Shown here in pieces: positions 13,057 to 23,618 of a stretch of 64,000 nucleotides of DNA; the first letter of the stretch is position 1, and the number at the start of each line of letters is the position of its first letter. Under the pieces are notes generated by a model, which saw only the letters and a program-made list of their open reading frames with translations, was not told the DNA's origin and did no database searches. A program made the translations under genes and the position numbers. This stretch comes from Hansfordia pulvinata (lineage: Eukaryota; Ascomycota; Sordariomycetes; Xylariales), in NCBI GenBank assembly GCA_006538405.1, contig BJKQ01000008.1, forward strand, positions 2,728,001 through 2,792,000, written 5' to 3'.

Positions 13057-15446
13057 CTAGCGAGTAAAAGATTGAGAGAAGTTGGCAGCAGGCCACTGCA
13101 TTGGCTGGCTGTAGCCCAGTGCAAAGTCCTGGGACGAGGGCTGGCTGTAGCCAGCGGCGTAACTCGGCGTCACCTGGTAGAACGCGTTGTGCTGCTTGGC
13201 CTGGAGCCAGAGTCGAAGAGCTGGAAGTCACCGTCAAAACCAGCTGCGCCATGGGCACCATTGGCTGCCTGGAAGTCCTCGAAGCTCTCCTCAGCTTCCA
13301 TCATGGAAGTGGGGGTGTACAGCATCGTGTTGGCCTGGCCAACATTGGAGATTTGAGGCGCGACCTGGTGGCACATGTTGCCAGCATAGTCGTAAGTGGC
13401 CATGGCGGCCTTGTTGAACATGGTTTGGTCCGGAAGTTGCACGGGAGCTCCATAGATATCCTCGAACTGTCCGGTGAACTCGGGGCTGAGATCCTGGTAG
13501 CCAGAGTACTGGCCAGCTTCAGGGGGAGGAGTACCATTGCTCAGAGGAGACGAGTGGGAAGGAGAAAACTCCTCGGGGGAAAGGTCGAGGTGAATCTCCC
13601 CATCAAAGGCATGGCCCTGATTGTAGACCGCGTTGAATTCCTCGGCACTCTGGTAGCTGGGGAAGTCCAGTTGGCCATGGCCATGGCCACTGTAGCCAAA
13701 CACACTGTCTTGAGGGGCGTCATGACGGGGTGGGCGTGGTCGCTGACGGGAGTGGAAGGTTGTTGAGCTGCGGGGTGGGGTTGCACTCGCTGCCAGGGTT
13801 GCTGCCGTCCTTCTTTCCGTTCGTCTTGGTGCGGACATACGTCCAGCCATGAGCTTTCTCCATGTGCTGCTTGCAGTTGGACTCGCGCTTGGACTTGTAC
13901 GGGCAGGGTTTGAACTGGCACTCATACATGGGAGGAGCGGAAGAGTGCTTGTCGTTCACGTGACGGTCCATCTCCTTCTCGGTCGGCCATCCGTAGTTGT
14001 GGTACTTGCAGGTGGCGAAGGGGCACTTCCAAGGGCGCGAGTGGGTCTTCTCATGCTTGGTCAAGTCGCAAGGGCGCTTGAAAAGCTTGTTGCAGCCAGG
14101 CTCTCGGCACTTCTTGGGAGCAAGCTCCTCGGGGCTGGCGTTCTTCTTTCGGCGAGCCATAGATCGCATGATTTCCTCGTCGTCTTCAATTTGCTGGCTC
14201 ATGGATCGCTTGAAGCGAACAGGGCCCTTTGCCTCTTCCTCGGCCTCGTCAAACGGCTGGCCTGTCGCGATGGAGAAAGCCTTGCCGTTCTTCTTGACAC
14301 GGACAAGCTCAGCGGGTCGGCCATTCGTGCTCAATCCGCCCATAAGCTTAACTTCATCGGTACTGAACGAATGTTAGCTGAAACTGGATAGAGAGGTCGG
14401 GGAAATCGGGCGTCGTACGGGTCAGCTTCAGTGTCATCAAGAGTCTCGCCAGCAGCCTGTCTTTCTCTGGCCTCTTGCAGCTGCTGCGCATGCTGATGGA
14501 TCTGCTCGACCAGGTCGGTGAAGTAGGCGCTGCTGTAAGGGCGATCATGAGGCCGGGTCTGCTCTCTGTCGCTGAGGTATTCAACGGTTGCTTGAATGCA
14601 GCGAATCGACGTGAGGCAGAAATCGCGGTACAGCTCGACCGACTTCGCTTTCTCCTGCAAGTGCATACACTGGTGAGTAACTTTGCCGAGTAACATATGA
14701 TTCAATGTGCCACTTACGTATGCCATGAGAATGAGGGTCTTCTCCAGGTCTCTCAATGAGACGATGCGACCATCCTGAATTCTCTTGGGGCAGTCGAGGA
14801 CAACGGGGCGGAAGTCCTTGAGAGAGCGCTGGGCCAGGAGGGGCTTCAAAGTGTGCTCGTGAATGCGGTTGACACCGCGCTGACTTAGACGCGGGGCATC
14901 TTCGGTTGTGGGTGATGAGATCGAGCCGGTGATGGCGGAGGGCCCCTCAGGGGAGCTCTTCTCCTTGTCCGTGGAGGAGATCATGGAAGTGCCGAGACCA
15001 CTGTCAGATTCGTGGTGGTGACGAGAGCGGCGAGAGCGAGGGCGCAGCACACGGCGACCCTTTTCGGCCTCAGGAGAAATGGGCGAAGGCATCTTGTTCA
15101 GAGACACCGAGTGGTCCAGGAAGCTGCGGGGAACCGGCAGGCTGTTGTCGCGAAAAGACTTGCAAGAGGCGTTGTTGCGCTTGGGCTTCTCGGAGAAGAA
15201 CAGCTCATCAACCTGGTCGATGGCTAAGGCAGCACGACGGCAATGGGCACCGATGACATCGTCCAGCGTAGTCTGAGAGCGGGCCGGCAGCGAGGGCACC
15301 TTGAAAGCGGGAGGCGTGGAAGGAGGAGTAGTGGGAGAATGGAAGGTGGCGCCCTTCTGGAGGCCCACGTTGGTCTTGAGTTTAAGGCCACGGGTGGCAT
15401 CACCATCCCGTGCCATGGGAGTCCTTCTAGGGTTGGAGAAGGACAT
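13057..15446 (-). CDS. C2H2 zinc-finger transcription factor, with frame breaks in the 3' half
   Basis: Probable nuclear regulator. Exon 1 15446..14718, exon 2 14654..14419 and exon 3 14362..13748 join in frame. The N-terminal 330 residues are basic, Ser/Pro-rich and then helical. The fingers follow: CREPGCNKLFKRPCDLTKH, a CKYHNYGWPTEKEMDRHVNDKH finger, and YECQFKPCPYKSKRESNCKQH. This finger arrangement is familiar from filamentous fungi, but I cannot name the orthologue. The frame then changes twice. Near 13690-13747 a 58-nt GT-AG intron (13690..13747; a 43-nt alternative ends at 13705) restores an open frame (GYSGHGHGQLDFPSY). Near 13205-13225 the frame changes again, without a usable intron, into a Gln/Tyr-rich tail (QAKQHNAFYQVTPSYAAGYS) ending at 13057. 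Taken literally, the protein would stop at 13170 instead. Confidence 0.78.
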
Positions 15447-15451
15447 TGTGG

Positions 15452-15887
15452 CTGCGGAGAGAGCAGAGGGAGCAGAGGCGCGGCTATGACCAGGCGAGGA
15501 GACGAAGGCGTTAGTTGTGACTACTTCAAGTATGCGGCGAGTAGGACGGTGGTCAAGAGGACGCGGACGATGATACAGGTCGTGGGGGTGGGTATGGGGT
15601 ATGGTGGTTATGAGTCACACGGTCGAGCGGCCGAGTCCTAGAGGCTCTGGAATGGATTGACTCTCCAAAACACTCGATGCGGAGAGACGCGACGTGTTGA
15701 ACTCGTGGATGAGGGGCAGCAGGACAAGCAAGCAAAAGATGTACTCGAAAGAGGTGACGGTGGTTTCGACAAGGTCTCGTCGATGGTGAGGTAAGGCGAG
15801 GCAACGAAGGGGAAGGGTAGAGAGGTCACAGGAATAGAGTGGAGAGGACGGGCAGGCAGTCAGACTGAGGGCGGAGAGAGTGCTTAC
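15452..15887 (-). other. Predicted 5'-UTR intron of the C2H2 regulator
   Basis: A good donor (GTAAGCA, complement of 15881..15887) and an acceptor (TCCGCAG, ending at 15452) bracket 436 bases. The acceptor lies five bases before the ATG. This is far longer than the coding introns in the window (52-160 nt). A long leader intron is common in regulated fungal transcription factors. It is inferred from splice motifs only. Confidence 0.5.
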
Positions 15888-18800
15888 CTGGCGGTGAAGT
15901 GCAAGCGGCCGCCGAGAAGCGGGACAGTGGACGGGCGAGACAAGCCTTTGGGGGACGGACTGAGGCCAAATAGACGGATGAGCCGGAAAGAGACGGTAAG
16001 GTAAGCAGACGACCGAGCGGGCGAGGGCGTCGGGCGATATAATAAGAGTCCTTGACGTGGGTGCGAGGGAAACGAGAAGAAGACGTGACGGCAGGGCTGC
16101 AGGGAACGGAGAGTGGCAAGCCGCTGGTTTTAGGGCGTCTGGGCTTTCATGGATTCCGCCATGTACCCTCCATGGAAGCAAACGAGGTACATGGATGAAT
16201 GGGCTAGTGCGGGTGCTCGTACTGGAACGGGGAGGTAGGAGGAGCCTGAGGATGGAGGTTCCCCCAGTCCGCTGATGAGCTGGAGAACCATCCGTACCAT
16301 CCAGGTGCTCGGGGCCAGCTAGCCAGCCCAGCCCGGTCCCCAGATGCTACCTAGTGGGGAGCGGCGTTCTGGGGCCAGAAGGGCACAAGCGCCGGTGGGG
16401 ACTGGCACGACGGGCACTAAGGGTGCAAGTACGGGTACAGCCCCCAGCGGGCGAGGACGCCGGCTTCGTCTTAGTCCTACCAGACTTGACGCGCGAAACG
16501 GGAACGATCGTGAGCAGGCTGGCACGTTTGCAAAGTTTACCATCGTACCATCTGAATATTCAATATCAGAGTGTTCAATTGGCTGGGGTTTTTTGTTTTT
16601 TTTTTTGCTTTTCTTGCGCATCGTGAACAGTAGGTCCCTCGGACGCGTGCATACAGCTATCGCGAGATGGACGCAACCATGCGAGATCATGGAGGCACGT
16701 ACCGCGGTACGTGGAACGCGCCGTACGAGATCTCACAGACGCAAACCTGGTCAGTCAACAGGGGGCACGAGAGAGAGCAATTCACAGCCGCCGATCCTCC
16801 TGTGGCCACACGCCACCAGACGTGCCTATGCAAATGGATGCGCTCGATCTGCCTGGGTGTGTTTGCCAATCGCCATGGTGGCGAGTTGATACCAGCGTGA
16901 TCAGAAGGCGTTCCAGAGTGTCGGGCAGGCATTAGACAGGCCGGCTTGCTCGTTTGTACGAGTATCCGTAGTGCGTACATGGAAACACGATAGGTTATCC
17001 GTAAGGTAGGTACTACCGCAAGCGTCCCAGTACGGGTGCAGATAGCATAGCCCTCCAACTACATCCTGTGTCAGTGTCATCTACCAAAGCCTACCCACTC
17101 ACTGCAAGGCCGTGGCTCATCTATTTTGTTGCGCTACGAGAACCTCCTTGCATTGGGGTGAGTGGCGTCCTTTTCCCCACCGCTTGTGCGCGTACGAGCA
17201 CTCTAACACAATCAGGTTGTCGTGGGACGCAGAAACACCACTCCCAACGGCGGCAGTTCGTTCAGGTTGGTGGGTGACCCGAGGCGATGCAGCAGCGACG
17301 GCAGGCGCGAGCGCGAGAGAGACAGAAAGAGAGAGAAAGCGCGCGCGTTTGTGTGCGATGATGACGGATGTCCGCCCATGCAAGTCACGTCTGTTCTGGG
17401 CAAGGCTCGGCGGGCTCAGCCAGCGCGTGTCGCAGACGTGGGTCCGACTGAGCCCTGGCCATGGATCCATTCGTCAAGCGTTTAGGCAGCAGCGTTGAGA
17501 CCCCTGGCGCGGGTCCACCTGATGGGTGGGGGCGCTTGGCCTCCGATCCGTCCGTACCGTCAGGACCGTCGGGACCGCTCGTGGTGGTGGGCGGAACGGC
17601 CCCAAGACATGCATGGATGGGGAGGCACGGAAGGGGACGGGGAGGGGAGGAGGGATTGGAATTTTGTGATGAGACGCTGTCTGCCCGTTTCTGAGGAGGC
17701 TGTCTTGGGCGTCACTGGCGGCGTGTGCTCATACTCGTACACGAGTATCTGTCCGTACGGAGTACCCAACTTGGTCTGGTGGTTTTGACAGTGCACATGG
17801 ATGGACTGGTTTGGTATACGAGTAGATTCCTACCTTACATACCAACCACCTGATATGCCGTAGACACAGGGTGTCCTCGTAGGACTCGCCCGCCCTGTGG
17901 ACATTGATAATGGATTGAGGCCTGCCCAGGGACATTCTCTCGATTCGGGTGCTCACTGACGGCCAACAATCTTGCACTGAGGGTCTGGCCCGGGAAATGC
18001 AGTGCGTGCCGCCGACAGCGGCGGGGGCATTACTGGTGTCAAGACGCACCGAGTACCTACGGAGTACAAATGCAGTGTTGGTGGTGGTGATGGCGATGGT
18101 GATAAATGCTCGTAATGATGAACAGGTGTATAGATCAGATCACACAGGTGGGAAACCTGTGGCCGGGATCTATCATTAAAGACTCATGTAAGAAGTCTAA
18201 TAATGATCATGTGCGGAACCGCGCATCGAGCGGAACCGAGTAGATCAATTGACACCTCATCCATGGGAGTGAGAAGCCGACTAACGACGACCTGCGCGGG
18301 CGGCCACGGCGGCGGTCCCAGCGATTCGATTCCCAGTCTCAATCAATTGAACCAACATGGAAAAGCAGAACCCAGCGTGCCCAGTACTCGAACGCACGCA
18401 CGCAGCTGTCCGTGTTTCTATTTCCGGCCTCGACAAGCACTCCCTCCTCCACTCCTCCTCCACAACCCCCGTGGCCGCCCCCTGCCGCCCCTTTGAGCCC
18501 TGCAACGCCCTGTGCGCACCCCCCCGGACATCGCCTCATTCCTCCCAGCCGCTCCAGGGCTCCCTGACGCTGCCACGGCCAATGTCGCATGTCCGTGATC
18601 CCAGGGGCCGCGTTCCCTCTCATCTTCCCTCTGGCCTGCCACTGCCTCGACGAGCACGGCTCTCTGACCTCTCGCTCGGGAGCGTGCTCCCGGCCCACGT
18701 CCGTGGCGCGCACCAACACTGGACGCAGGTACGGGTCCTCCAACGGGCCCGTTTCCGGCCCCTGCCCTGCCCTGGCCCTGTCCTGCCATGCCCTGCTCTT

Positions 18801-21049
18801 GCCTCTTGCCTTGTGGCCAAGCACGCAAGCCGCGACTTCATATGATACGAGTACCTACTTGTACGCGTACTCGTAGCTCTACTCCATCGTATCCAGGTCC
18901 GTAAGTAGTAGACCCTCAATGTGCGCTTCTACGAATAAGGTATACTCCGAAGACTCGTGGGAATGCCGTGCAGGGCTGTATCGTACGGTTGCCTGCACGG
19001 GAGTGCCACCCAACGGCTTTCACTGATCAGCTCCTGCATCGCCTGAACCAAAGCAAAAAGACGGGACTTGACTTGATGGATGGGCTGAGCCGTCAGACCA
19101 GCGTTTAGTTGGCATCGGATGGATCCATGGGGGGGGGGGCTGTACGAGTAAACAGCGTGACAGCCAATGCAACTCGCGCCTCCGCCGCTTCAGCGCTGCG
19201 CCTCGCTCAGAAGCAGCGCGCCAAGGCCAACCATCGGTACGGGACTTTTGTACGAGGACGAAGGCTACTCGTACCTCCTTAGTGTTATACTCATCCATGT
19301 CCAGTCGTAGCACTCATCATCATTATTAGCAGCCGCTCGCTGGCACAGGCTTGCTTGCAACGCCTGCTTGCCACGCCTCCATGCTTGCCACGCTTGCTCA
19401 TCGTTTTGGTGGCGTGCGGTACGTAGGTACTCACCATCGGTCCACGGACGAGAAGAGCCAGCGATTCGCCCCCTCCGGTCCCCATCGCCCCAAATAGTAC
19501 GGACAGATGTGAGAACCCGGTATTCTTGCAGGGCCGCACGGCGTGTTTCCATTCCTGAATACACTCTCGATGCTCTCTCTGAGAGTTGGCACGAATGGCA
19601 CCGATGGCGACTCAATGACGGCTCCCTCGGGATAACCATCGCGCCCGTGTCATTGCCAGGGGGCTGTCTGCAAGTCAAGTCATCACCCACCCCAAGTCTC
19701 CTTCCTTGTGGCTGGCTGGCAAGATGCTCTCGGTCCAACATAAACACCGAGTCTCTGGGAGGGGCATAAGTTGCGGCGAAACTCATCTCGCCGCGTACAA
19801 CACCCATTCAGAGACGGCGTGGCTGCCAAGCTCCGACCCCGAACTCACGTTGTCCAGCTCATTAGCTCTCCCTCTCTCTCTCTCTTTCTCATATCCCCTC
19901 ACCCGGCGCGGGCTGCTTTAGGGACTACTCGTATGCACGTGGGTGGTCGAGTGACGTATACGAGCGCGTACTGTGAATGACTTTTATTCGTCTGCCTGGA
20001 CTATTCGCGTTCTGGTAGAGGCTAGAGGCCACCTACTACCTACCTACTGACTGGTCGGAGGCTTCACTCACCAACCGGCAGCCAGGTCCCCCTCCCTCTG
20101 CGTGGAATTTCCCGACTTTCTGCATCTAATACTCCCCGCCCCCTTTTTACCCCTCAAGCTTTTTCCTCGGTCCGGGTCAGCGCCGCGTGTGCCGTCACAC
20201 GACCCGGCCCAACTGCCGTGGCCGAGCCCAATCACGGAGGCGGAAATCCGGCAGCCTTGGCCGGCGAGGTTCTGACGGCAGCTTCCGCGCCGGTGCCTGG
20301 CACCTTGGCTTACCCACCGTGAGATGGTATTCGTCATCGCAAAACGCGGCGCATCGTCAATGCCCCTCGCGCTCCTGTCGGCTGCTGTCGTGAGGTGAGG
20401 TAGGGCTGAGATCACAGACCAACCCCCCTCTGCGCAACGTTGCAGGATTATCCTCCACGCTCACTGCATGACCGATGCCCCTCCGTTTCTCGGGCACGTA
20501 GCTCATACAGGTGAGTATGGGAATGCATCTCGGACCAGTGTGCCCTCTTCCCATTCTTTCCAGGGTGCGGCACGCAGCACCCACTCGCGAGTAAGGCTTC
20601 CAGGCTGCGAGCAGTCCGTCGCAATGTGTTTGCACAGACAGTGCCAGATGTCTTTACATTCATGCCAGTCAATGCATCGTCAATCTGAACAGATCGGCGC
20701 ATTGGCATATTCCCGTGTCTTTCTCGCGCGGGCAATTGTTGGCACCTGCGAGCAATGTGGACCTTGTGGGCGTCTCCTCGTCGTGTTTCTCTCGTTGTTA
20801 CCGTTTGTTGATTCAACCACCAGGCATATACCCAATTAAACACCTAGAAACCATATTGTGCTGTGACAGTCCTTAACCGAAATCCCCTCCCCCATCGGTT
20901 CGTTCAAGTGAGGAGAATCCCAGCAGTCGGAGACTTGAACGACCTTCCTCGAGAATCAGACCACGCTCATTTCACAATACCGGGAAAGAATGACCATACC
21001 CCTCTGCGGCCATCGCCATCTTCTTATAGACATGGGCCGTGTCCAGAGC
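15888..21049. other. Long gene-poor region
   Basis: About 5.2 kb with no convincing protein gene. The first few hundred bases are probably the promoter and leader of the C2H2 regulator. The rest has GC similar to its surroundings, a CT-rich microsatellite near 19866..19886, an 11-base G run near 19129, and many ACGAGTA/TACTCGT and GTACGGAGTAC words. Open frames of 100-180 codons exist on both strands but overlap one another, carry no recognisable motif and often lack an ATG. An undetected non-coding transcript cannot be excluded. Confidence 0.5.
17731..17748. repeat. Inverted repeat ATACTCGT/ACGAGTAT
   Basis: A perfect 8-bp inverted repeat with a 2-base loop, followed 6 bases later by GTACGGAGTAC. 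Both words recur in other intergenic parts of the window. Confidence 0.6.
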
Positions 21050-22810
21050 TTAAATCCACCCCTCTGCAGTAGGGCGTAACCCCGGATTGGGCGGCTTCCG
21101 ATCAGTCCGGCGCGGCTGCTGCTGCTGCTGCCTCTGCTGCTGCTGCTGCTCTTCCGGCTGGCTGGGTCCGGCCTGACCGTCATTGCTCTTCTCCGGCCCT
21201 CGCCACTTTTCGTCCATTATAATATTCTGGGCATGAGTCCTGGTTGTTGGTGCGATTTGTAGCGCCGATCCCTGCCGGCGCTGCTCCCTCGTTGTCAGCC
21301 GTGGCTGCGGCCGCTTAGATTGGGGGTTTTCGTAGTAATGTCCCTCCGTCGGCGGCACTGGTTGCAGCTGGTATTGGGTGTCTTCGTAATGTCCCGTCGC
21401 CGGCGGCGGAACTGGCTGCAGCTGTTGCTGATTTTGCGGCGCCTTCGGCTGTAGCTGCCAACCATATCGGCGGTTTTTGTGTTGTTCCATCTCCGGCGAG
21501 TCGGTGCCATGGACGGGGTTTTCCCAGCGTCCCATCGTCGACGAGTCGGCACCATGGATAAGGTTTTCGGGGTGTCCCATCGTCGGCGAGTCAGAACCAT
21601 AGACAAAATATTCGGGGTGTCCCATCGTCGGCGAGTCGGCATCATGGACAAAGTATTCGGGGTGTCCCATCGTCGGCGAATCCGCACTATGAACGGGGGC
21701 TTCACCGCCGACTCGCCCCCCGGACGGCCCCGAGCCGTCCGGGCGCGACAGCACGCGCCCACCCTGGCCGCGGCTGCTGCTGCTGCTGTCGCTGCTGCTG
21801 GGGAACGTGGCCGCCGAGTAATGCGTGCCACGCGGTGCCTGTCCCGGCCTGCTCGGCATCTCCGACGCCCGGATCTGGGACGGCCCCGGTTTGCCCCCAT
21901 CAGCCTTCTCCGGCGTCGAGGAGTAGCGTGACGAGGAGGACTGCGGCGGCGACTTGGACTGTGGCGGGATCGTTGGACCTGTTCCGCTCGGCCCCGCGAT
22001 GGGGTCTCCTGCCTCCGCTGTGCCGCCACTGCGATCTCCCGTTCGCCGTCGATGCTGCAATGGTGGGTGCTTCCGGCGCTGCGGTCCAGCCTCCTTAGAC
22101 TGCTCGGGGGTTTCCGGAATGTCTAGTTGCAACCGCTCTTTGGACTTCTGGCCATGCAGCGCCGAGGACGAAGGCTCATTACTTGGAGGCTTCGGAAATT
22201 GGTCAATGAGGGGTGGACGTGGACTGTGGCTCTCAAGCTCAATTGGCAGACCAGTCTTGGGGCTCTGAGCGCGAGGTGGCAGAGGAACTGGCTTAGGCCG
22301 CAACGACGATGACGAGGCCGAGGTTGACAAGCCGCCCCCTAGACCGGCGCGATGGGCTAGATTACGCAGTGAGGTTTGCGATTTTTTCAGTAACGGCTGT
22401 TTGTGTGGCGTTGCTGTGTTCGAGGGACCGCCTCGCGGCTGCGCGGCAGTGCCTTTGTTGATTTCGGGTCCTGGCTCGCTCTTTTGGATGCGCTTCGGGG
22501 CCGGATCCAAATAGGCCCCCTGCTCTTGTTCTATTAGTTGGTTTTGAACACGTCCGCAAAGGTAGCTCTCGAGGGTTATTCGAGGTGGCTGCTGTGAGGG
22601 GTCACGTACTTTGATGGGCCCGACACCTGGGAACACGATGTCTGCCCGGGGTGGCTCGATGTTTCCCTGGGGTGGCTCGACGTTTTCCCGGGGTGGCTCA
22701 GGTGGCTCAGGTGGCCCAGGTCGGTTGCCATCGCTGTCGCTGTCACTGGAGGTGCCACCTCCAGTGCACAATAGTGATGGGCACGAACGTTTGTGGCTGG
22801 CTTGAGGCAT
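21050..22810 (-). CDS. Orphan proline/serine/glutamine-rich disordered protein with 15-residue tandem repeats
   Basis: A single open frame of 586 codons with an ATG at 22810; I do not recognise it. It is almost wholly low-complexity: an Asp/Ser stretch and EPPR/EPPQ repeats (residues 20-55), a short less biased segment (KVRDPSQQPPRITLESYLCGRVQNQL, cut here at 70-90), then basic Ser/Pro-rich sequence. Five tandem 15-residue units follow (21470..21694, consensus ADSPTMGHPEYFVHG). Next come two copies of LQPVPP..GHYE, and a Gln tract near the C-terminus. No signal peptide or membrane segment is visible. The uninterrupted length and the in-frame repeat support a real gene, but the function is unknown. 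Disordered scaffold, regulatory or effector roles are all possible. Confidence 0.65.
   Translation of the reverse strand: MPQASHKRSCPSLLCTGGGTSSDSDSDGNRPGPPEPPEPPRENVEPPQGNIEPPRADIVFPGVGPIKVRDPSQQPPRITLESYLCGRVQNQLIEQEQGAYLDPAPKRIQKSEPGPEINKGTAAQPRGGPSNTATPHKQPLLKKSQTSLRNLAHRAGLGGGLSTSASSSSLRPKPVPLPPRAQSPKTGLPIELESHSPRPPLIDQFPKPPSNEPSSSALHGQKSKERLQLDIPETPEQSKEAGPQRRKHPPLQHRRRTGDRSGGTAEAGDPIAGPSGTGPTIPPQSKSPPQSSSSRYSSTPEKADGGKPGPSQIRASEMPSRPGQAPRGTHYSAATFPSSSDSSSSSRGQGGRVLSRPDGSGPSGGRVGGEAPVHSADSPTMGHPEYFVHDADSPTMGHPEYFVYGSDSPTMGHPENLIHGADSSTMGRWENPVHGTDSPEMEQHKNRRYGWQLQPKAPQNQQQLQPVPPPATGHYEDTQYQLQPVPPTEGHYYENPQSKRPQPRLTTREQRRQGSALQIAPTTRTHAQNIIMDEKWRGPEKSNDGQAGPSQPEEQQQQQRQQQQQPRRTDRKPPNPGLRPTAEGWI
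21470..21694 (-). repeat. Five 45-bp tandem units coding for 15-residue repeats
   Basis: Units 1-3 (from 21694 downward) are nearly identical: VHSADSPTMGHPEYF, VHDADSPTMGHPEYF and VYGSDSPTMGHPENL. Units 4 and 5 (IHGADSSTMGRWENP, VHGTDSPEMEQHKNR) have drifted. The gradient suggests recent duplication at the N-terminal side. Unit length is a multiple of three, so copy number can change without breaking the frame. Confidence 0.9.
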
Positions 22811-23618
22811 ACTTCGGTTCGCCAGAGGGTGTGTCAGCTGAGATCTGTATCTATTGACACGACACCATGGGGAAATCGGGCGCCGAAGCGACTTATATAT
22901 CCAGTCTACGACTATTGTATGTTGGCCCTGGAAGTTTGCAACTACTTGGAGAGTGTTGTTCGCTGGACCATATCACGAACATCAACAAACAAGTAAATGT
23001 CTAGGAAAACCCCGAGCAGCTACGGGTCATCGTCCTGCCACTGTTGTAGCTGGCGATAGCTATGACAATCGCAAGCTGTGGCGCTGCCATGCCGTAGGCA
23101 GAAGACTGGCCGTTACTGCTCGGTGCGATGAGAAGTTTGCCGCCACCACAGAGTCCCCGGTCGCTCGAAGCACGTCTTTGTTTTCGAACCAGAAATCGAC
23201 CTTGTTTGCTGCCGGATAAAGGGAAAAGCACGTTGTCATAAATGTATCACTATGTAGGCAAGGGTTACTGTTTGCGATGGCCTTTGCATTGTTCCAAGAC
23301 AATCCATACTTGGATAGACCCTCGTTGCATACTCGATATGGGTGTTTGCTCTACAATCGGCTTTGTCAATGGTCCCTAGATGACCAATAAGAAAGTAAAG
23401 GGCAATGTGTTGGGCGGCACAAAGACAAATACCCTCTCCTTTCATCGAATTGTGCCCATACAACATGGTCAAAGAACATAGGCCAAGTGGAAACGCCAAT
23501 GTACAATGCTGAGTGCCACGCGAAGCCAGCACGCGGGCATACAAAATGCTGCACCCGTGGGCGCTGTTTGTCAACGTCCGACGGATACGACTTAACGATA
23601 ACGACCATCTGACCCAAC
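22811..23618. other. Intergenic region between divergent orphan frames
   Basis: About 800 bases between the start codon of the repeat protein (-) and the first ATG of the orphan frame at 23619 (+). There is no motif I can name. If both frames are genes, this is a shared promoter. Confidence 0.45.

Noticed and set aside
13850..13870. GTATGTCC as an intron donor within the C2H2 zinc-finger region
   Set aside because: It lies inside the conserved GWTYVRTKTNGK coding block and no acceptor keeps the frame.
15615..16181. 188-codon minus-strand frame upstream of the C2H2 regulator
   Set aside because: Low-complexity Leu/Pro/Ser leader, interrupted by the predicted 5'-UTR intron; not a separate gene.
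18339..18845. Overlapping 130-160-codon frames on both strands in the gene-poor region
   Set aside because: Mutually overlapping, Arg/Gly- or Pro-rich, no motif; GC-driven chance frames.
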